Shown one piece after another: positions 11,828-23,950 of a DNA stretch of 64,000 nucleotides. Source of the stretch: Lunularia cruciata (taxonomy: Eukaryota > Streptophyta > Marchantiopsida > Lunulariales > Lunulariaceae); assembly GCA_948567375.1 (NCBI GenBank), contig OX419756.1:9925001-9989000 (forward strand), read 5' to 3'. How positions within the stretch are numbered: position 1 is the first letter of the stretch; each line of letters starts with the position of its first letter. Under the pieces are notes generated by a model. It made no database searches and was not told the DNA's origin. It saw only the letters and a list, made by a program, of their open reading frames with translations. A program made the position numbers and the translations under genes.

Positions 11828-12060
11828 AGTCCACCTTCAATTGAATCATGGAGGGTTATTAGAAGGAGCGCATGGATCTGGCTTGCATCTGCCAAGGAGA
11901 TGAGAGTTTGATCCAAGTTCCACCTGCCCCTCTTATCAAGGAATAACAACTAAAGCCTCTTCTTACAAAGATAGTTGTGGTCATTTTTGTTGCCTAACAA
12001 GAAGACTTCTTTTTGTACATACTGACAGCAACTTTGTCCCTATAGCATTAGGAATACATT
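11828..12060 (+). pseudogene. Continuation of the coiled-coil gag-like remnant
   Basis: Reading from the sequence left of copy 1 continues here (W-S-T-F-N) and includes a charged stretch with C-I-C near 11890. Stops interrupt it. It supports copy 1 having inserted into an older coding element. Confidence 0.35.
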
Positions 12061-13179
12061 TATACACATACATTTATATTAATTGTACATAGTTATCCAG
12101 TTTGAATCAATAAGTAGTAATAGTTTGTTAAGCGATAGACAACTCTTGACTGAATGATTATAGCCACTATTTCCTACTATAGTATACTACCATATACTGC
12201 CTACTATCAAGATTGAGTGTTTTAGATATACTTAGGAAAGCTCCATCAACTATAGCTTTTGGATCTTTTTGTGGCCAAGTTGGAAATGTATAAAAGGCAT
12301 AGGCTTGATGTCCACCAAGTCCATTTGCTACATTCCTTTGCAAGTAAAATATGAAGTTTATACCATCAAGACTCATGAGTTGGTGTATGTGTATTAGTGT
12401 GCCATCTGAATGTGATTTTAAGCTTAACTTATTTAGGAGTGATGAATCCTAAAGGGCAAACCTAGGCACTTGAGTGTGAAAACACATTTGTGCAGGACTA
12501 GAGAGTGTCTCTTTAGAAATTTGGCCAAAGTTAGGAACAATATAGGAATAGGCTTGCACAGCCTTGGCATCTCATCAAGTAACACTCCAAGATAGGATTG
12601 AGTTGCACAAATTGTTGTTGACTCCCATAACCTTGTGCCTTTTGGGAAGGTTAGAACATGGCATTACGGTTGTAGTCTTCCAAGTGATGTAAAATTTGAA
12701 ACCTATTCCACCCAATTTAGTTCACAAAATCAGTCTTCCTTTGTACGGTATTGTAGTGAGATTCTTTTTGTAAAACTTGTGGCAAGAGAACTATACAAAC
12801 ATAGCTCCTACAAATTTTAACTTGGTAGTTTGAGGCTCAAACAGATGATCAATGAACAAAGTGGCTCCAAAATGAAGTGACCTTTGTTTCAAATGATCCC
12901 ATCCTTCCTTAGGAATCTCCTAGATTTGACCATTCAGCACATACAAAAGAGATTGCATAATTTTTTGTAGTGTCACTCATTTGGATGACATCTCCCTCTT
13001 TTGGGAATGACGCTTCCCAAGAGGCTAAACAAGAAATAATAGATTGTCTTCACTGTGACCCTATCTGCCTTGTTTTAGCTATTTCCAACCCATATCCTTG
13101 AGTGAACAACCTGTTCTTATTGATTATACTACAGTAAGTCAACATTGAGATACATATGTTTTAAAGAAGCTTTGGATGA

Positions 13180-13680
13180 AACAACTTCAAAGGATGAGAA
13201 AACTATAAAAGGTAAAAATTAAATGAAAGTAAATAACAAAAAAAATACAAAATAAAAGAAAATCCAAGAGAGATAGAAATATACCTGGATTGGTATATCC
13301 AACCCAGAGAAACATGGGTAAAAATTTGAGAAAGCTAGAAAAAGTACAAGAAATATGGGTCAAAAAGAAAAGCAATAAGAATGACACGAGAGATTAGACA
13401 AATCTGAGAGAAATTAAAAATGCCAAAGGAGATATGAAAAACCTAAATGGAATAAGAAGAACCCAAAGGATTAAGAAAGACTTAGGGAGAACATAAAAGA
13501 ACCATATGATAGATATGATAAAATAAAGAGAGATTGTAGAATTCCAAAAGCTTTAAGAATACCCAAAAAGGACTGAAAAATGCAAGGAGATGAGAATTAA
13601 AACACACAAGAGATTTAGAAAAGTCAAGGAGAGAAAAATAAAACCAAGATAAGATAGAAAATCCAAGAAATCTTATTGCT
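13180..13680. repeat. Purine-rich low-complexity stretch
   Basis: About 500 bp of strongly A/G-biased plus strand with loosely repeated blocks around aaaatccaaggagagata and agaaccaaaggatt. No fixed period was established by eye. Confidence 0.5.
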
Positions 13681-16217
13681 TGAGTATATGAACAAGAAAG
13701 AGTTTAAGAAGTATGACAAAATAACATATACTAGCATACAACTTACTTTGAAGCTCAAGCAAGAAACAAGCTAGCACAAGGTTTTCAAATAGTGATCTTG
13801 CAACAAATAGAGAAGCAATGTTTAGGTTTAGGTCAATGAATTTGCAAGTTTTACTTTTCAAGGGAGTATGTCATACTCGACTAGTTTTGAATTTCACCAT
13901 TGTAATATTATTATGATGGTGAATTATGACACAAACAAAAGAATTCATGCACACATGCATTATTTGAACAATTCTTTCCATCAATAGATGTGAAAAATTA
14001 CTCATTCAATGAAGAATATATATAATATCCACTCAAGTTCCTTAAGTTATTTTTGAGATTAATAACTAATCATTTAGCCTTGAAATTAGACAATTTGAGC
14101 ATGATTGTATGTAAGGAGATCCAGCAATGTTCTCAATTTCAAAGCAAGATGCTCAATTGGCTTTTAGCTACGGAAAATGCTTTATTTTAATTTTAAGTCC
14201 ATTTAAACCTATCTCCCTTTGAAGGAGTACTTTACAATCAAATAGTAAACCTAATAAATCACTAATTAAATATTAGATGTTGTAGATATTATATTTTACT
14301 ACTTTCAAACGGATAGTACTTATTTTGCGATTTATTTTGATGTTTTGTTCATACAAAGATGATAATATGAATTAACACATTTACAACAACTATTGTCCAT
14401 TGTAGATAATTATTTACTATAAAAAGATATTTAAAATGCATATCATACTCAAGTGAACCAAGAAAAAATTCTCTTTTATTCAAAAATATCAAGTGTTTTA
14501 AATAAGGCATTTATTATGCAGAAGAACAAAAGGTTTAATTTAATTAGTAAGGAGCCATCAAAGGAGAAGGAGAGAAAGATGAACTCTTATGAGATAACAA
14601 GCATCAAGGGATAAGGAGAAGATGATGATCTAGCCAATATTCATTCTTATATCTTGCAATTATTCTTTGTTTTTTGTAATTGTCTGTTGTGTTAAAATAT
14701 ATATTCAACTTGATATATTGCTAGTCTCCATAACTCACTAGTTGTAGATACCAAGAATATAGTTGCTAGATACAAGAGACATACTTATTTTTAAGATGCC
14801 AAAATATGCAATGAAGGATATATAGTAGAATATACCACTTTGTGCAAGAGAGATAAAGAACTAAGTTTTCCCTTCTCAGGTCTTGTATGGATTTGTGGTT
14901 GTCAAATAGCTGGATGTTTATAATACTTTCATACTATTGCTAGCTCCTAGAATACCATGCATAGAAGCACAATAATTATAAAAAACAGGTTCAATTGCAT
15001 CAAGAGAGAAGATGAGAAAATTTGGATAAGACAAAGGATAAGCTTGGACCATGGACTCCGGAGAGGAATCAAAATAAGAACCAACAGATGTCAGATTTGG
15101 TTAATCCAAAATTTTGGATGAAAGTCTTTGAGTAAAACAAAGGAGGGGTTGGGTACAAGAAGTAAAGGGTATAGAGTTGGTTGTATTTGTGGAAGAGGTG
15201 TTTTTAGAATCCAAGTAATACAGGGATGAACAAGGACCAAATTGGGGTAGTAATACAAAGTGGAGCTAGGTATGTTAAAGAAGGATAATGGGAAATTTAG
15301 GTAAAACAATGGGATAAATGGGGACCAAAACTGAAGTTAATCTTGAACTAAGACTAATATATTGGTGTTATTGAGTAGTTTTTATGTGTTTTGGAGAAAA
15401 GAAGAGAACTTTACTTTGGCCTAATTAGGTCTTATATTGCAAGAACTCCATAGAATAATTAAGTTCTAATATTCATGTTGGTAAATTCATGATACTCTTG
15501 TATGTATGTTTAACAATGGAAATCATTCAACAAAAAGGCCATTTTGGATTGCTAAGATAGTGGACATAACATTATTCATTGATGAAGGCAAGACAATTTT
15601 TGAAAGAGAATATTAATTTAATGGTATGCAATACCACTTGAACTTAAACTGAACTTGTCTATAAATGCCAAAGCCCAAGCTCATGCTAAGTATTTGGAGT
15701 TTCTCTCAATTGAGAGTTCCAATGTAAGCTTCCATTCTATTATTTCTTTCCTTGGTCTTTTACATTTATATTAGAGCAAGAATGTGATAGATGGATGGAA
15801 CATATAGACCACCAAATCCATTTTCTCCAAAACCTTGAAGTTTTTGTGTCCATATACTACCAAGCATTATTCATGCAATTCATCATTTTCATACTTTGGT
15901 TAGAATTTTTTGAATGTGATCACCTTGTTTGATGAACTACTGATCCTTTTAATTGTAGCTTATGGAAAGTGGTGGATGTGTTGCATTTATGTATTAAGTT
16001 AGACATTATATGTAGATAGTTTGATAGAGTAATAGCTATGGCAACAATGCCTAAAGTTATATTTCTATATAAAAATAAATAGAGAATGTTATTTGATTTT
16101 TGGAAGAGAATGATCTTGATGGTCAACAATCTAATCAAATGGAGAGGACACTATCCAAGAGAAAGAAGGTCAATTTCAATCTCCAAAGCTACAGCATTTG
16201 AAGGCATGAGTTTACTT

Positions 16218-16311
16218 GGTATGGTGGAAAATTGTGTGTTTGATTGTATTTCTGTATGGTGGAAAATTGTGTTTCTGTATGGTGGAAAATTGTGTGTTTG
16301 ATTGTATTTTT
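16218..16311. repeat. Short tandem repeat, about 3 copies
   Basis: The block gtatggtggaaaattgtgt occurs three times in 90 bp, twice followed by gtttgattgtattt. The middle copy lacks that tail. It is a local slippage-type duplication. Confidence 0.75.
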
Positions 16312-16599
16312 GAAGCTACAATTTTTTTAGATATTCAAAGACAAATTTGAGTCAATATGATGGAGTGGCAAAAATATGATAGCAATTTTAGGTAGAGCAA
16401 GCCCAATAGCAATTTTTTGTTCTATTCTTGACATAAGAAGAATTCAAAGGTGTTATAATTAAGAAACTTCTAATGATGAATGTAGCATGAGCCACAAAAT
16501 ATAAATTAGTAGAATTGAGATAAATTGGTTTTATATTATGCGTATGTATATTGCTACATAACATACATTGTTATAGAAGCAAAACTCATATAGAATGGT

Positions 16600-17860
16600 C
16601 CATATGAACTCCAAAGACCCACAATATTACTCAATCACAACTTTAATCATGTGTCAAACCTAACCACTCAACATTCAATATACATTGCCAATAGGTCCTT
16701 ATCACCTCATCAAGTCACACCCGCTCTTGCTAAGAGAATCAAGGTGATACTTGCCGGCCTTTGTCCACCATAGCAAAGAGCTCAAAGGCTCAACATAGAA
16801 GAAGTAGGCTCTTTGGAGCTATGCTTCAAATTATATCACCTTTGGAGCGGTTAGGAATCTAACCCTAATGTCATATTTGACGGTCCATCTAATCTAATGG
16901 TGCAAATGGTAGTATGACAAGTCTAATTTGGATGACCAAGAGAGTTAACCTCTATAAAAGGCAAATGGAGGACTTATTTGATTTTTTCATACTTAGAAGT
17001 GCCGTGGTGACCAATCTTTAGGGTCACTATCAACTCACTACTTCAGCTATTTTCTTAACCCAACTGTAACCTTAAGGAAACTTCACAACAATATTGTCAA
17101 GTATCAGTTTGAAAGTGGAGGTGGTGCCAGATTGCAACCAAAGTGACAACACTCCCAAGAATCAACTAAGAACCAAGTCAATAACCCCGCATCAGACCAC
17201 ATGTGGCAAGACCTGATTGTAAAAGGTAAGTACACTATCATTATCACCCTACACATGCAGGAGAGTATCGGAGCTTAAAGGGAAGGGATCTAGGAAATCA
17301 AACCAATTCTAGAGAAGCAAGAAGGGGAAACCTTTCCTCCAATTGAAAAGAATACCCTACCAACCAATTCAGCAAGGGGAGGAGAAGATGTTACAAAGGA
17401 CTGTTGAGAGAGAGGAAGTAACAATTAAGTACAAACCTCATTCAAGCAGTCCACAATAATACTCTTTGAGAGAAATTGAGGAAGTGGGTTGGGAGAATTG
17501 AGTGAGAAAGTATTTTTGGAAGGAGAAAATCTACATTAAAGAGCAAGAAGAGCTCCTTGTAGCTTGAATTACCTTCTCTCAAAATTCTACGGCAAATAGA
17601 GGGAAACTCTTGAATGACAATGCAATTTCCACCACCATGTAGTTTTTGAGTGACTATATATTGAGGTAGAAAGGATTCAAAGGAGCTTGAAAACTCTTTG
17701 ACAGAAATTGAGAAATTAAAATTTTTAAGGTGAAGCATAGACATATTTAGGAGCAAGAAGCACTCTTGGTAGATCATGATATCCTTCCAAGGGACGTCCA
17801 CAGAGTAGCAATAAGTTATAAGTAATTTTCCATTAGGCAAGGTAGAAGCAATCCCCACTC
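16600..17860 (+). repeat. Family M LTR-like repeat with TATA box
   Basis: From about 16917 the sequence matches 63345-64000 at the window end with moderate divergence. The section 16600-16916 has no second copy here. A promoter-like tataaaag lies at 16953-16960, the position expected in an LTR. Short antisense frames at 17442-17858 and 17859-18086 look like shadows: no domain is seen. The 3' border is uncertain because the partner copy is cut by the window end. Confidence 0.5.
16953..16960 (+). promoter_or_regulatory. TATA box in family M repeat
   Basis: tataaaag, preceded by gagttaacctc and followed by a purine-rich start-like region. The copy at 63 kb has ctctaaaaagg at the same place, a decayed form. 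Confidence 0.45.
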
Positions 17861-19567
17861 AACCTGAACTAAGAATATCAATGCATATATGGTCTCTAGG
17901 TGGCTTCCAAAACACAAAAAGATAGTTTGCATGCACTGGATTATGTGCTTTTGTAGATGATTGAATGATTGTTTGATGAGAAATTAGAGAAGTAGGTTGC
18001 TCAATTTGTGAAACAAGGTAATGAGAGGGAAGAACTACCATTTGCAAGGGAAGAGTGAGACTATTATATGCTTTTCCAAAGCTCAAATGTTCTCCAAGAA
18101 TAGTGGGTAGAAAGAGAGAAAATTTGGAGTAGCATTGAGAGTTTGCTATCCCCTTCCATGTTTGGTTGTGTGCACAAGATAGACTACATTAAGTTGAAGG
18201 ACTAATAAGCACCTTCAAGAGAAAGAAAAAAGAGAAGATGAATGTAGAACTTGAGAAGTGGGTCGAGGATCACTTGCTACATCCAAACAACCAATTCAAC
18301 CATAGACTCTTTTTAAGGAAGGAGTAGAAGGTAGCAGACAATAGATGGTGAATTTTTTAATCATAAATAGAGTTTCAATCCTTCCACATAAAATGAAAAG
18401 ACTAAAGGCTACACCAAAGCTGACCTTGAAGAAGTTATTTCCCACTATACCTCCCTTAACAATGAAGTGTGAGGAATTGAGAGTGGATTAACAAAAAATA
18501 GGGTATGAAATTACTTGATGTCCATTTGGAATAACTTGATGCTCCATTTGAATAGAAGCAATGGTTATGGAGCCAGTGACTAGCCAAATACCCAAAGGGA
18601 TGAATTCCTTGATTATGGGAAACAAAAATGAGACCTCAAGTTTGTGTCAGAGATGGAAAAATAAAAAATTTACAAATTACCTTTATGAGCTGCTAATAAA
18701 GAAATAACTAATAGCCCTGATGCAAATATCAAAGGACACTTGCTAGTTAAAGAATATAGGCAAGAAACTGCCATTGAGAGGAGAAACCTTGGATGATGTG
18801 ACTAAAGAGGTGTTTGGAGATAGCAAGTATGTCACATGTGAGTGTTATACCTTCAATTCTATTGTAAACCCTAGGGTAAGGAGGGATTTTGAGTTTCTAC
18901 TACCCATCTTGCATCATAATCATCCAAGTCAAATCAGAAAAATATGAGCTACCACCATTAGTGCTTGGATAGGTACTCAAGTGGTGACTTGAGGGGAAGT
19001 ACTCCATGAGGGAATTTGAAAGCTAGCCTCAAGCAATAGTCAATCTAACACATATTGCAAAAATCTACTCTTTCTTATACCACTTTTACCATCAACACAA
19101 CTTTTTGATTGCAAAAGAGAGGGAGGAGTGGATCAAAAAAAGGAACTATAGAGAGGGAGGCTGGTGATACTTCCTATAATGGGAGATACCACTCTTGATA
19201 CCTAAAATTGAGCAAGGACAAGTGAACCCAATATTGATGACATATTACATTGTTGACCAAGTCCTTTTGATTCAAATCCAAGAATTTTACATGTTCATCC
19301 TACCACAACTCATAGGACTGTAGGAGAAGGTACATTTTTTCCTTAACTATTTTTCAAAAACTTACATTAGATACTCACTAAATTAAAGTTCCAATATTCT
19401 CACCTAGTTATGATAAATAAGAGAGTGGAAATAATGGTAGGGGAAAGGTCAAAAGATTGTAATAGCCTATTGGAAGCAATGCATATAGTAGTTGAATTTT
19501 CTATATAGAAGCAAGGCTTAGAGGAAGAGCTTGCTATGATCAGAGCTAACCAAGATCAAGATTGGTC
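17861..19567 (+). other. Decayed internal sequence, no clear domain
   Basis: This follows the family M repeat and leads into the coiled-coil remnant at 19.5 kb. Short plus-strand frames are broken by many stops. Near the right end (about 19500-19567) a readable stretch gives E-E-E-L-A-M-I-R-A-N-Q-D-Q-D-W, interrupted by the solo LTR. It is probably the internal part of an old LTR element. Confidence 0.35.
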
Positions 19568-20240
19568 TGTAACACCCGTTGATGCATGTATGCTCTATAG
19601 GGATATTAAGTGTGGTATTGCAAGTTGTGCAGAAATATTATATATATGGATTTTAGCTAAGCTTCTACCTTAATCATGATTAACTAGAGTGAGTTCTAGC
19701 TAAAATAAAGGTGCTACGCTTGTGGAAGGGAAAAGAGAGAGCATCACTATTTTGTCTTCTAGTGTATTGACTTGGTATTATTCCTAGTTATTTGGCTTTG
19801 AGTTGAGAACTCTTGGGCACACAAGCCTTGTTGGTGTGGATTTTTCTATAGTCCAAGGATAACCCATGTGAAAGAATCCTTGACTTAGCTGGTAAGTGAA
19901 GATAAGATCACCTACACATGGGATTATTCCCATGTGCTTGGATATTCCTTTACATTTTTTGACTTTATTTGAACTTTTAGCCTACTTAGTAACTTTGGTG
20001 TGTAATTTTTTCACAAGTATATAGGCTACAAGTTAGGAGGTACTTATCATCCTTTCATTTGCAACTATCTCTCTCTCATTGAGTTCTCTAGTGAACAATG
20101 TCTTGAATCTTGAAGGTGCACTGGAGTTCTAGCCTTGGAGGAGTATGATGGAATTGGGGTTCCTTGTCTTCTTAGTCCATGATGCACTACACTAATAGCC
20201 ATTAGAGGTTCATCTTGAGTGAAAAATAGGCTGGCTCACA
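19568..20240 (+). mobile_element. Solo LTR of gypsy family G
   Basis: 673 bp with TGTAACACCC at the left and GGCTCACA at the right end, the same termini as copy 3. No family G internal sequence lies on either side. It interrupts a reading that resumes at 20241 (W-S then K-F-K-E-L). Flanks are ggtc (19564-19567) and agtc (20241-20244), an imperfect 4-bp TSD. Solo LTRs usually arise by recombination between the two LTRs of one element. It is more diverged than the LTRs of copy 3. Confidence 0.85.
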
Positions 20241-21119
20241 AGTCAAAATTTAAAGAGTTACAGGTGAAAGAACAACACATTGCCCTAATGCACAAGGCAA
20301 AGAAGGAGTTTATTGGAAGTGGATCCAAAATTGTGATTAATGCTTAGCATTGGGATGAACAACACAAGAGAAGGACTAGGGGGAATCATGGAAGTAAGAA
20401 GCTTATAAATTGGTCTAGATGATGGTGATTAGAGCCATTCAATGCCTCTTAGGAGAAATTCTTGACAGAATATCCTTACCAATGGCCAAAGCAGAGAATT
20501 GCTAAGCAAAAGCTTGTGTTCCTAGCCTCAAACCTATAAATAAAAGTACCAGCACCATAATCACCTATAAGGTTGATGGTAAATTGTGAGGAAATTGACA
20601 AGGCCATGGAGAGGTTGACCACCCTCAAGATCACACCAGCAAAGAGAAATCAAGTGGATATGTAAGTTGATCCCCTAACCTTTTAAGACAATGGACCTCT
20701 CATAGAACATTCAGTGCAATCTTGAAAAAAGAAGTAGTGGAGAATGGAGAAGTTGAATCAATTTGATCCACCAATGAAAGGGATCAAGAAACCACAAAGA
20801 TCACAAACCAAGCAAATGAGGTAGCCAAGGAGTTCCTTACTAACCCGAATCCTAATACCACCAAGAGAAAGAAGTGGAGGATGCAAAGACAAATCCTTAC
20901 AAGGGAAGATAATTGAACTAGTTTGGATGTTATAGGGAAAGAGTAGGTTGCAAAGAACAAAAATCCATAATCAAAGGGTAAGGGAATGCTAATCATAATT
21001 ATGAAGCCAATTGAGATTTGTGATATGCCATAACATCTAAGCATGGGCTCCGAAGGCTACTTACTTTGTAGTTACTGTAGATACCTTCATTGCAGTCATG
21101 CAATGAAGGACAAATAGTT
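20241..21119 (+). pseudogene. Coiled-coil gag-like remnant, second copy
   Basis: Joined to the sequence before the solo LTR it reads a charged, helix-prone stretch (K-F-K-E-L, then A-L-M-H-K-A-K-K-E-F), ending at a stop near 20345. A-L-M-H-K-A-K resembles A-L-A-H-K-A-K in the remnant at 3785, so both may derive from one type of element. The rest (20350-21119) has only short frames. Confidence 0.35.
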
Positions 21120-21200
21120 TGTAAGCTGGCCTTTGTCTCTCAGGGATGAAACTCTAATGGCTATTAAGGTAACACACCATGGGCTAGGAAGGCAAAGAAC
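21120..21200 (-). repeat. Left piece of a family G LTR interrupted by copy 2
   Basis: tgtaagctggcc... up to ggcaaagaac is the end of a family G LTR on the minus strand. It stops at gaac (21197-21200), where copy 2 begins, and resumes at 28396. Confidence 0.85.
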
Positions 21201-21907
21201 TGTGAGCCGGCCTATCTCTCACTCAGGATGAACCTCTGATGGCTATTATGGTAACGCACCATGGACTAAGAAGGCAAGGAACCCCAACTCCATCATACTC
21301 CTCCAAGGCTAACACTCCAAGACTCAAGACATTGCTCACTAGAGAACTCAATGAGAAAGAGATAGTTGAAAATGAAAGGATGATGAACACCTCCTTACCC
21401 CTTGTTTATATACTTGTGAAATAGTTATGCACCAAAGTTACTATTATTGTAGTAACTCAAGTTACTAGACTAAAAGTCAAATAAAGTCAAAAAGTAGAAA
21501 GGAATATCCATTCACATGGGCATATTCTACTAGCATGTGATCTTATCTTGACCCAACCACTAAGTCAAGGATTCCTTCACATGGGCTATCCTTGGACTAT
21601 AGAAGAATCCAAAACAAAAAGGCTTGCGGGTCCAAGAGTTCTCAACTCTTTTCTCAAAGCCAAACACCTAGGAATAATACAAGGATTCTAGTGTATTGAA
21701 GTCAACACACTAGAATCCAAAATAGTGGTGCTCATCTTTTCCACTTCCTCTAAAGTATGGTCCCCTCTATCTTAGCTATGACTAAATTTAGCTAATCATG
21801 ACTAATGTAGAACTTTATTTTATCTCTACATAAATAATATCTCTCAAGTACTTGTAATACCAAGCTAAATATCACAATACCACACAAATGCAAAAATGGG
21901 TGTTACA
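21201..21907 (-). repeat. 3' LTR of gypsy copy 2
   Basis: 707 bp, plus-strand ends tgtgagccggcc and gggtgttaca. It is slightly longer than its partner because of an extra inverted copy of a neighbouring 12-mer at 21683-21694 (see 21683-21718). The polypurine tract complement tttaccccc follows at 21908-21916. Confidence 0.9.
21683..21718. repeat. 12-bp perfect inverted repeat inside the LTR
   Basis: ggattctagtgt at 21683-21694 and its exact complement at 21707-21718, 12-nt loop. Copies 1 and 3 and the other LTR of copy 2 have only the right arm, so the left arm is a templated inverted insertion private to this LTR. Confidence 0.85.
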
Positions 21908-21916
21908 TTTACCCCC
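21908..21916 (-). other. Polypurine tract, copy 2
   Basis: tttaccccc on plus, i.e. GGGGGTAAA in sense, directly before the 3' LTR; identical to copy 3 at 56510-56518. It primes plus-strand DNA synthesis. Confidence 0.7.
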
Positions 21917-21929
21917 AAACTAAGTTTTC

Positions 21930-22436
21930 ACTTTGTCCTCAAAGTGAAGGTCTCTTTAGCTTCTTTGATATATCTTCAACTTATCATGGTTAATCCTATC
22001 AAATTATATTCCTCCCAACTCCTTGAGATCATAGGTGTAATTGCCCCACAACTTTTCCATTATGAAAGGTCCAAAGTACTTAGGCAAAAACTTCTTTTGC
22101 ACTCTTGAATCAAATAGAATCAAATAACATTACCCAATCACCTTCTTTGAAAGGCTCCAATTTCTTCTTGCCTTGCCTCTTGTCATAGCTCTCCTTTTGT
22201 TTCCTTTGGGCTTGCTTCACTCAAACCATAACAAATGCTCTTGCCTCTTCAAACTCCATGAGTTGTTCCTTCCTTGACTTCTTTGCATCACCTCCTTGTG
22301 CTTTCTTCAATCTCCTATGAATGTTTTGGAAGGAAGGAAGATCAAAGTGAATAGGTAAGGTAGATTCAATACCATATACCAATTGAAATGGAGAATACCC
22401 AATGGAAGTATTCATGGTTTTCCCACTGCTCTTCAA
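21930..22436 (-). pseudogene. Integrase C-terminus, copy 2, core deleted
   Basis: The frame 22221-22436 reads S-P-F-Q-L-V-Y-G-I-E-S and a charged helix; the GPF-type module continues to 21930 in other frames. The sequence before 22430 jumps directly to the segment after the HHCC His pair, so the Asp-Asp part of the core is gone: equivalent to about 55345-56017 in copy 3. Confidence 0.8.
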
Positions 22437-22976
22437 AGTAGACTATTTGCTCCTTGGTGAAATAGAATATCCTCCACCATTATGTAAGGTCTAGATCTTG
22501 CTACAAGGACCTTCCTCTCCCTAGCATGCATCCCTTCTGGATGTAACTTCTTGTCACAAAATCCACAATCTCCTTGTACTCCATTGGAACCTCTTGAGTG
22601 ACTAAGATTGTCATGATCTCCTCATCCAAGAAGGAATCATCCATTGGCTTATCTCTATCATGATCATAGGCTTTAGATAACAAGTTTGCATTTGCATGTT
22701 TCTTTCTTCGCCTATCTTTAATGGTGTAGTCATACTTAGACAAGCATATCATCCACCTTGCTAGTCTTCCTTTAACATTAGGCTTGTTGAAGATGTACTT
22801 CAAAGCCTTGTGATCTGTGACAATGGTGGCTTTTCCTTCCAATTAAGTAATGTCTAAACTTCTTGAGACCAAAGATCATTGCCAACCCTTCTCTCTTTGT
22901 GACAGAGTAGTTTTTTTCTACTGAAACTATCAGCCTACTAGCATAAGCTATTGGATGATCATGCACATCTTGGTCT
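22437..22976 (-). pseudogene. RNase H and integrase N-terminus, copy 2
   Basis: Frames 22778-22966 and 22501-22842 hold P-I-A-Y-A-S-R, the N-Y-S-V-T-K-R-E motif (catalytic Glu) and V-T-D-H-K-A-L-K-Y-I-F (Asp) of the gypsy RNase H, then the linker to integrase with D-F-V-T-R. One frameshift separates the two frames near 22830. Confidence 0.85.
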
Positions 22977-23950
22977 AATTGACTAAGAGTGCATCTTATA
23001 GCTACATTATAAGCTTTAGTGTAGAGGATGAAAGGCTTACTCCAATTAGGTTTAGCAAGAATTGGAGCTACAACAAGGGATTGCTTGAGCTCCTCACAAG
23101 CTTTGAGAGCCTACTTGTCCTCCAAAATCACCATGTAATCTACACTCTTCTTCATGTAGATGGTCAATGCATAAGCCTTGTTGGAAAATGAGAAGATGAA
23201 CCTCCTATAGTATCTAACCATCCCCAATAATTGGTGTAACTTTGTCAACCTTGAATGGAATGGAAGGTCTGAGATTTTCTTCATCTTCTCAGGATCAACT
23301 ACTATTCCATCTTGGAGATGATGTGCCCCAAAAGTAGACCTTCTTCACATCCAAAAATTCACTTCTCTGGGTTGAGTGATGCATTTGCCTCATCCAAGCA
23401 ATGCACGACCTTGATTAGGTGCTCAAAGTGCTCCTCCTTGCTCCCATAGACACAAAAGTCATCAATGAAGTCTCTCACAAATTTCCCAATGAAAGGTTCA
23501 AATACCTTGTTCATGAACCATTGGAATGTGGCTGGAGCATTGCAAAGCCCAAAAGGCATGACCTTGAAAGCATAAGTTTCCCAAGGTGTGGTTAATGTGG
23601 TGAGTTGTTGATGCTCTGGTGCAATCTTGATTTGGTTATATTTACTATAACCATCTCCAAAACTATACTTCTCATGACCAACAACCTCCTCCAAGATCTC
23701 ATTAATGAATGGCAATGGGTAGTAGTTCTTCTTGGTAACAACATTGAGCTTCTTGTAATACATACATACCCAAAGCTTACCATTCTTTTTTTCACAATGA
23801 CAATTAGAGAATCCATTCTGAATTCACCACCTAAAAGATAAATCCAGCCTCCTTGAGCTTATCAATCTCCTCCTTCACAACCAAAGATATTGGTGGGTTA
23901 ATGCGACATTGCTTTTGGCGGATTGGTCTTGCATGTGACTCCACCTCTAA
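22977..23950 (-). pseudogene. Reverse transcriptase, copy 2
   Basis: The main open piece 23359-23763 (134 aa) contains F-G-D-G-Y-S-K-Y-N with the first Asp, the V-M-P-F-G-L-C-N-A-P-A-T-F-Q block and F-I-D-D-F with the catalytic Asp pair. It stops at N-P-E-K. The thumb and connection part (22977-23358) and N-terminus (23764-23950) are in other frames. Motif order is complete, unlike integrase in this copy. Confidence 0.87.

Larger units (their letters stand above)
12061..16599. other. Long AT-rich region without recognised genes
   Basis: No known domain was found on either strand. A 69-aa minus-strand frame at 12167-12376 has a compact composition with several Gly, Tyr and Trp residues, but I do not recognise it and it has no partner nearby. 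A TATA-like box with following sequence near 15660 (tctataaatg) could belong to an unrecognised LTR. Microsatellite-like and purine-rich stretches are listed separately. Confidence 0.4.

Noticed and set aside
12167-12376. 69-aa minus frame with protein-like composition
   Set aside because: Unrecognised, single, and with no start or splice context that would support a gene.
17229-17265. A gtaagt...acatgcag stretch looking like an intron
   Set aside because: About 40 bases is too short for a normal plant intron and there is no coding frame on either side.
17442-18086. Minus-strand frames of 138 and 75 aa
   Set aside because: Composition looks like antisense of decayed sequence, and the partner copy at 63 kb does not keep the frame.
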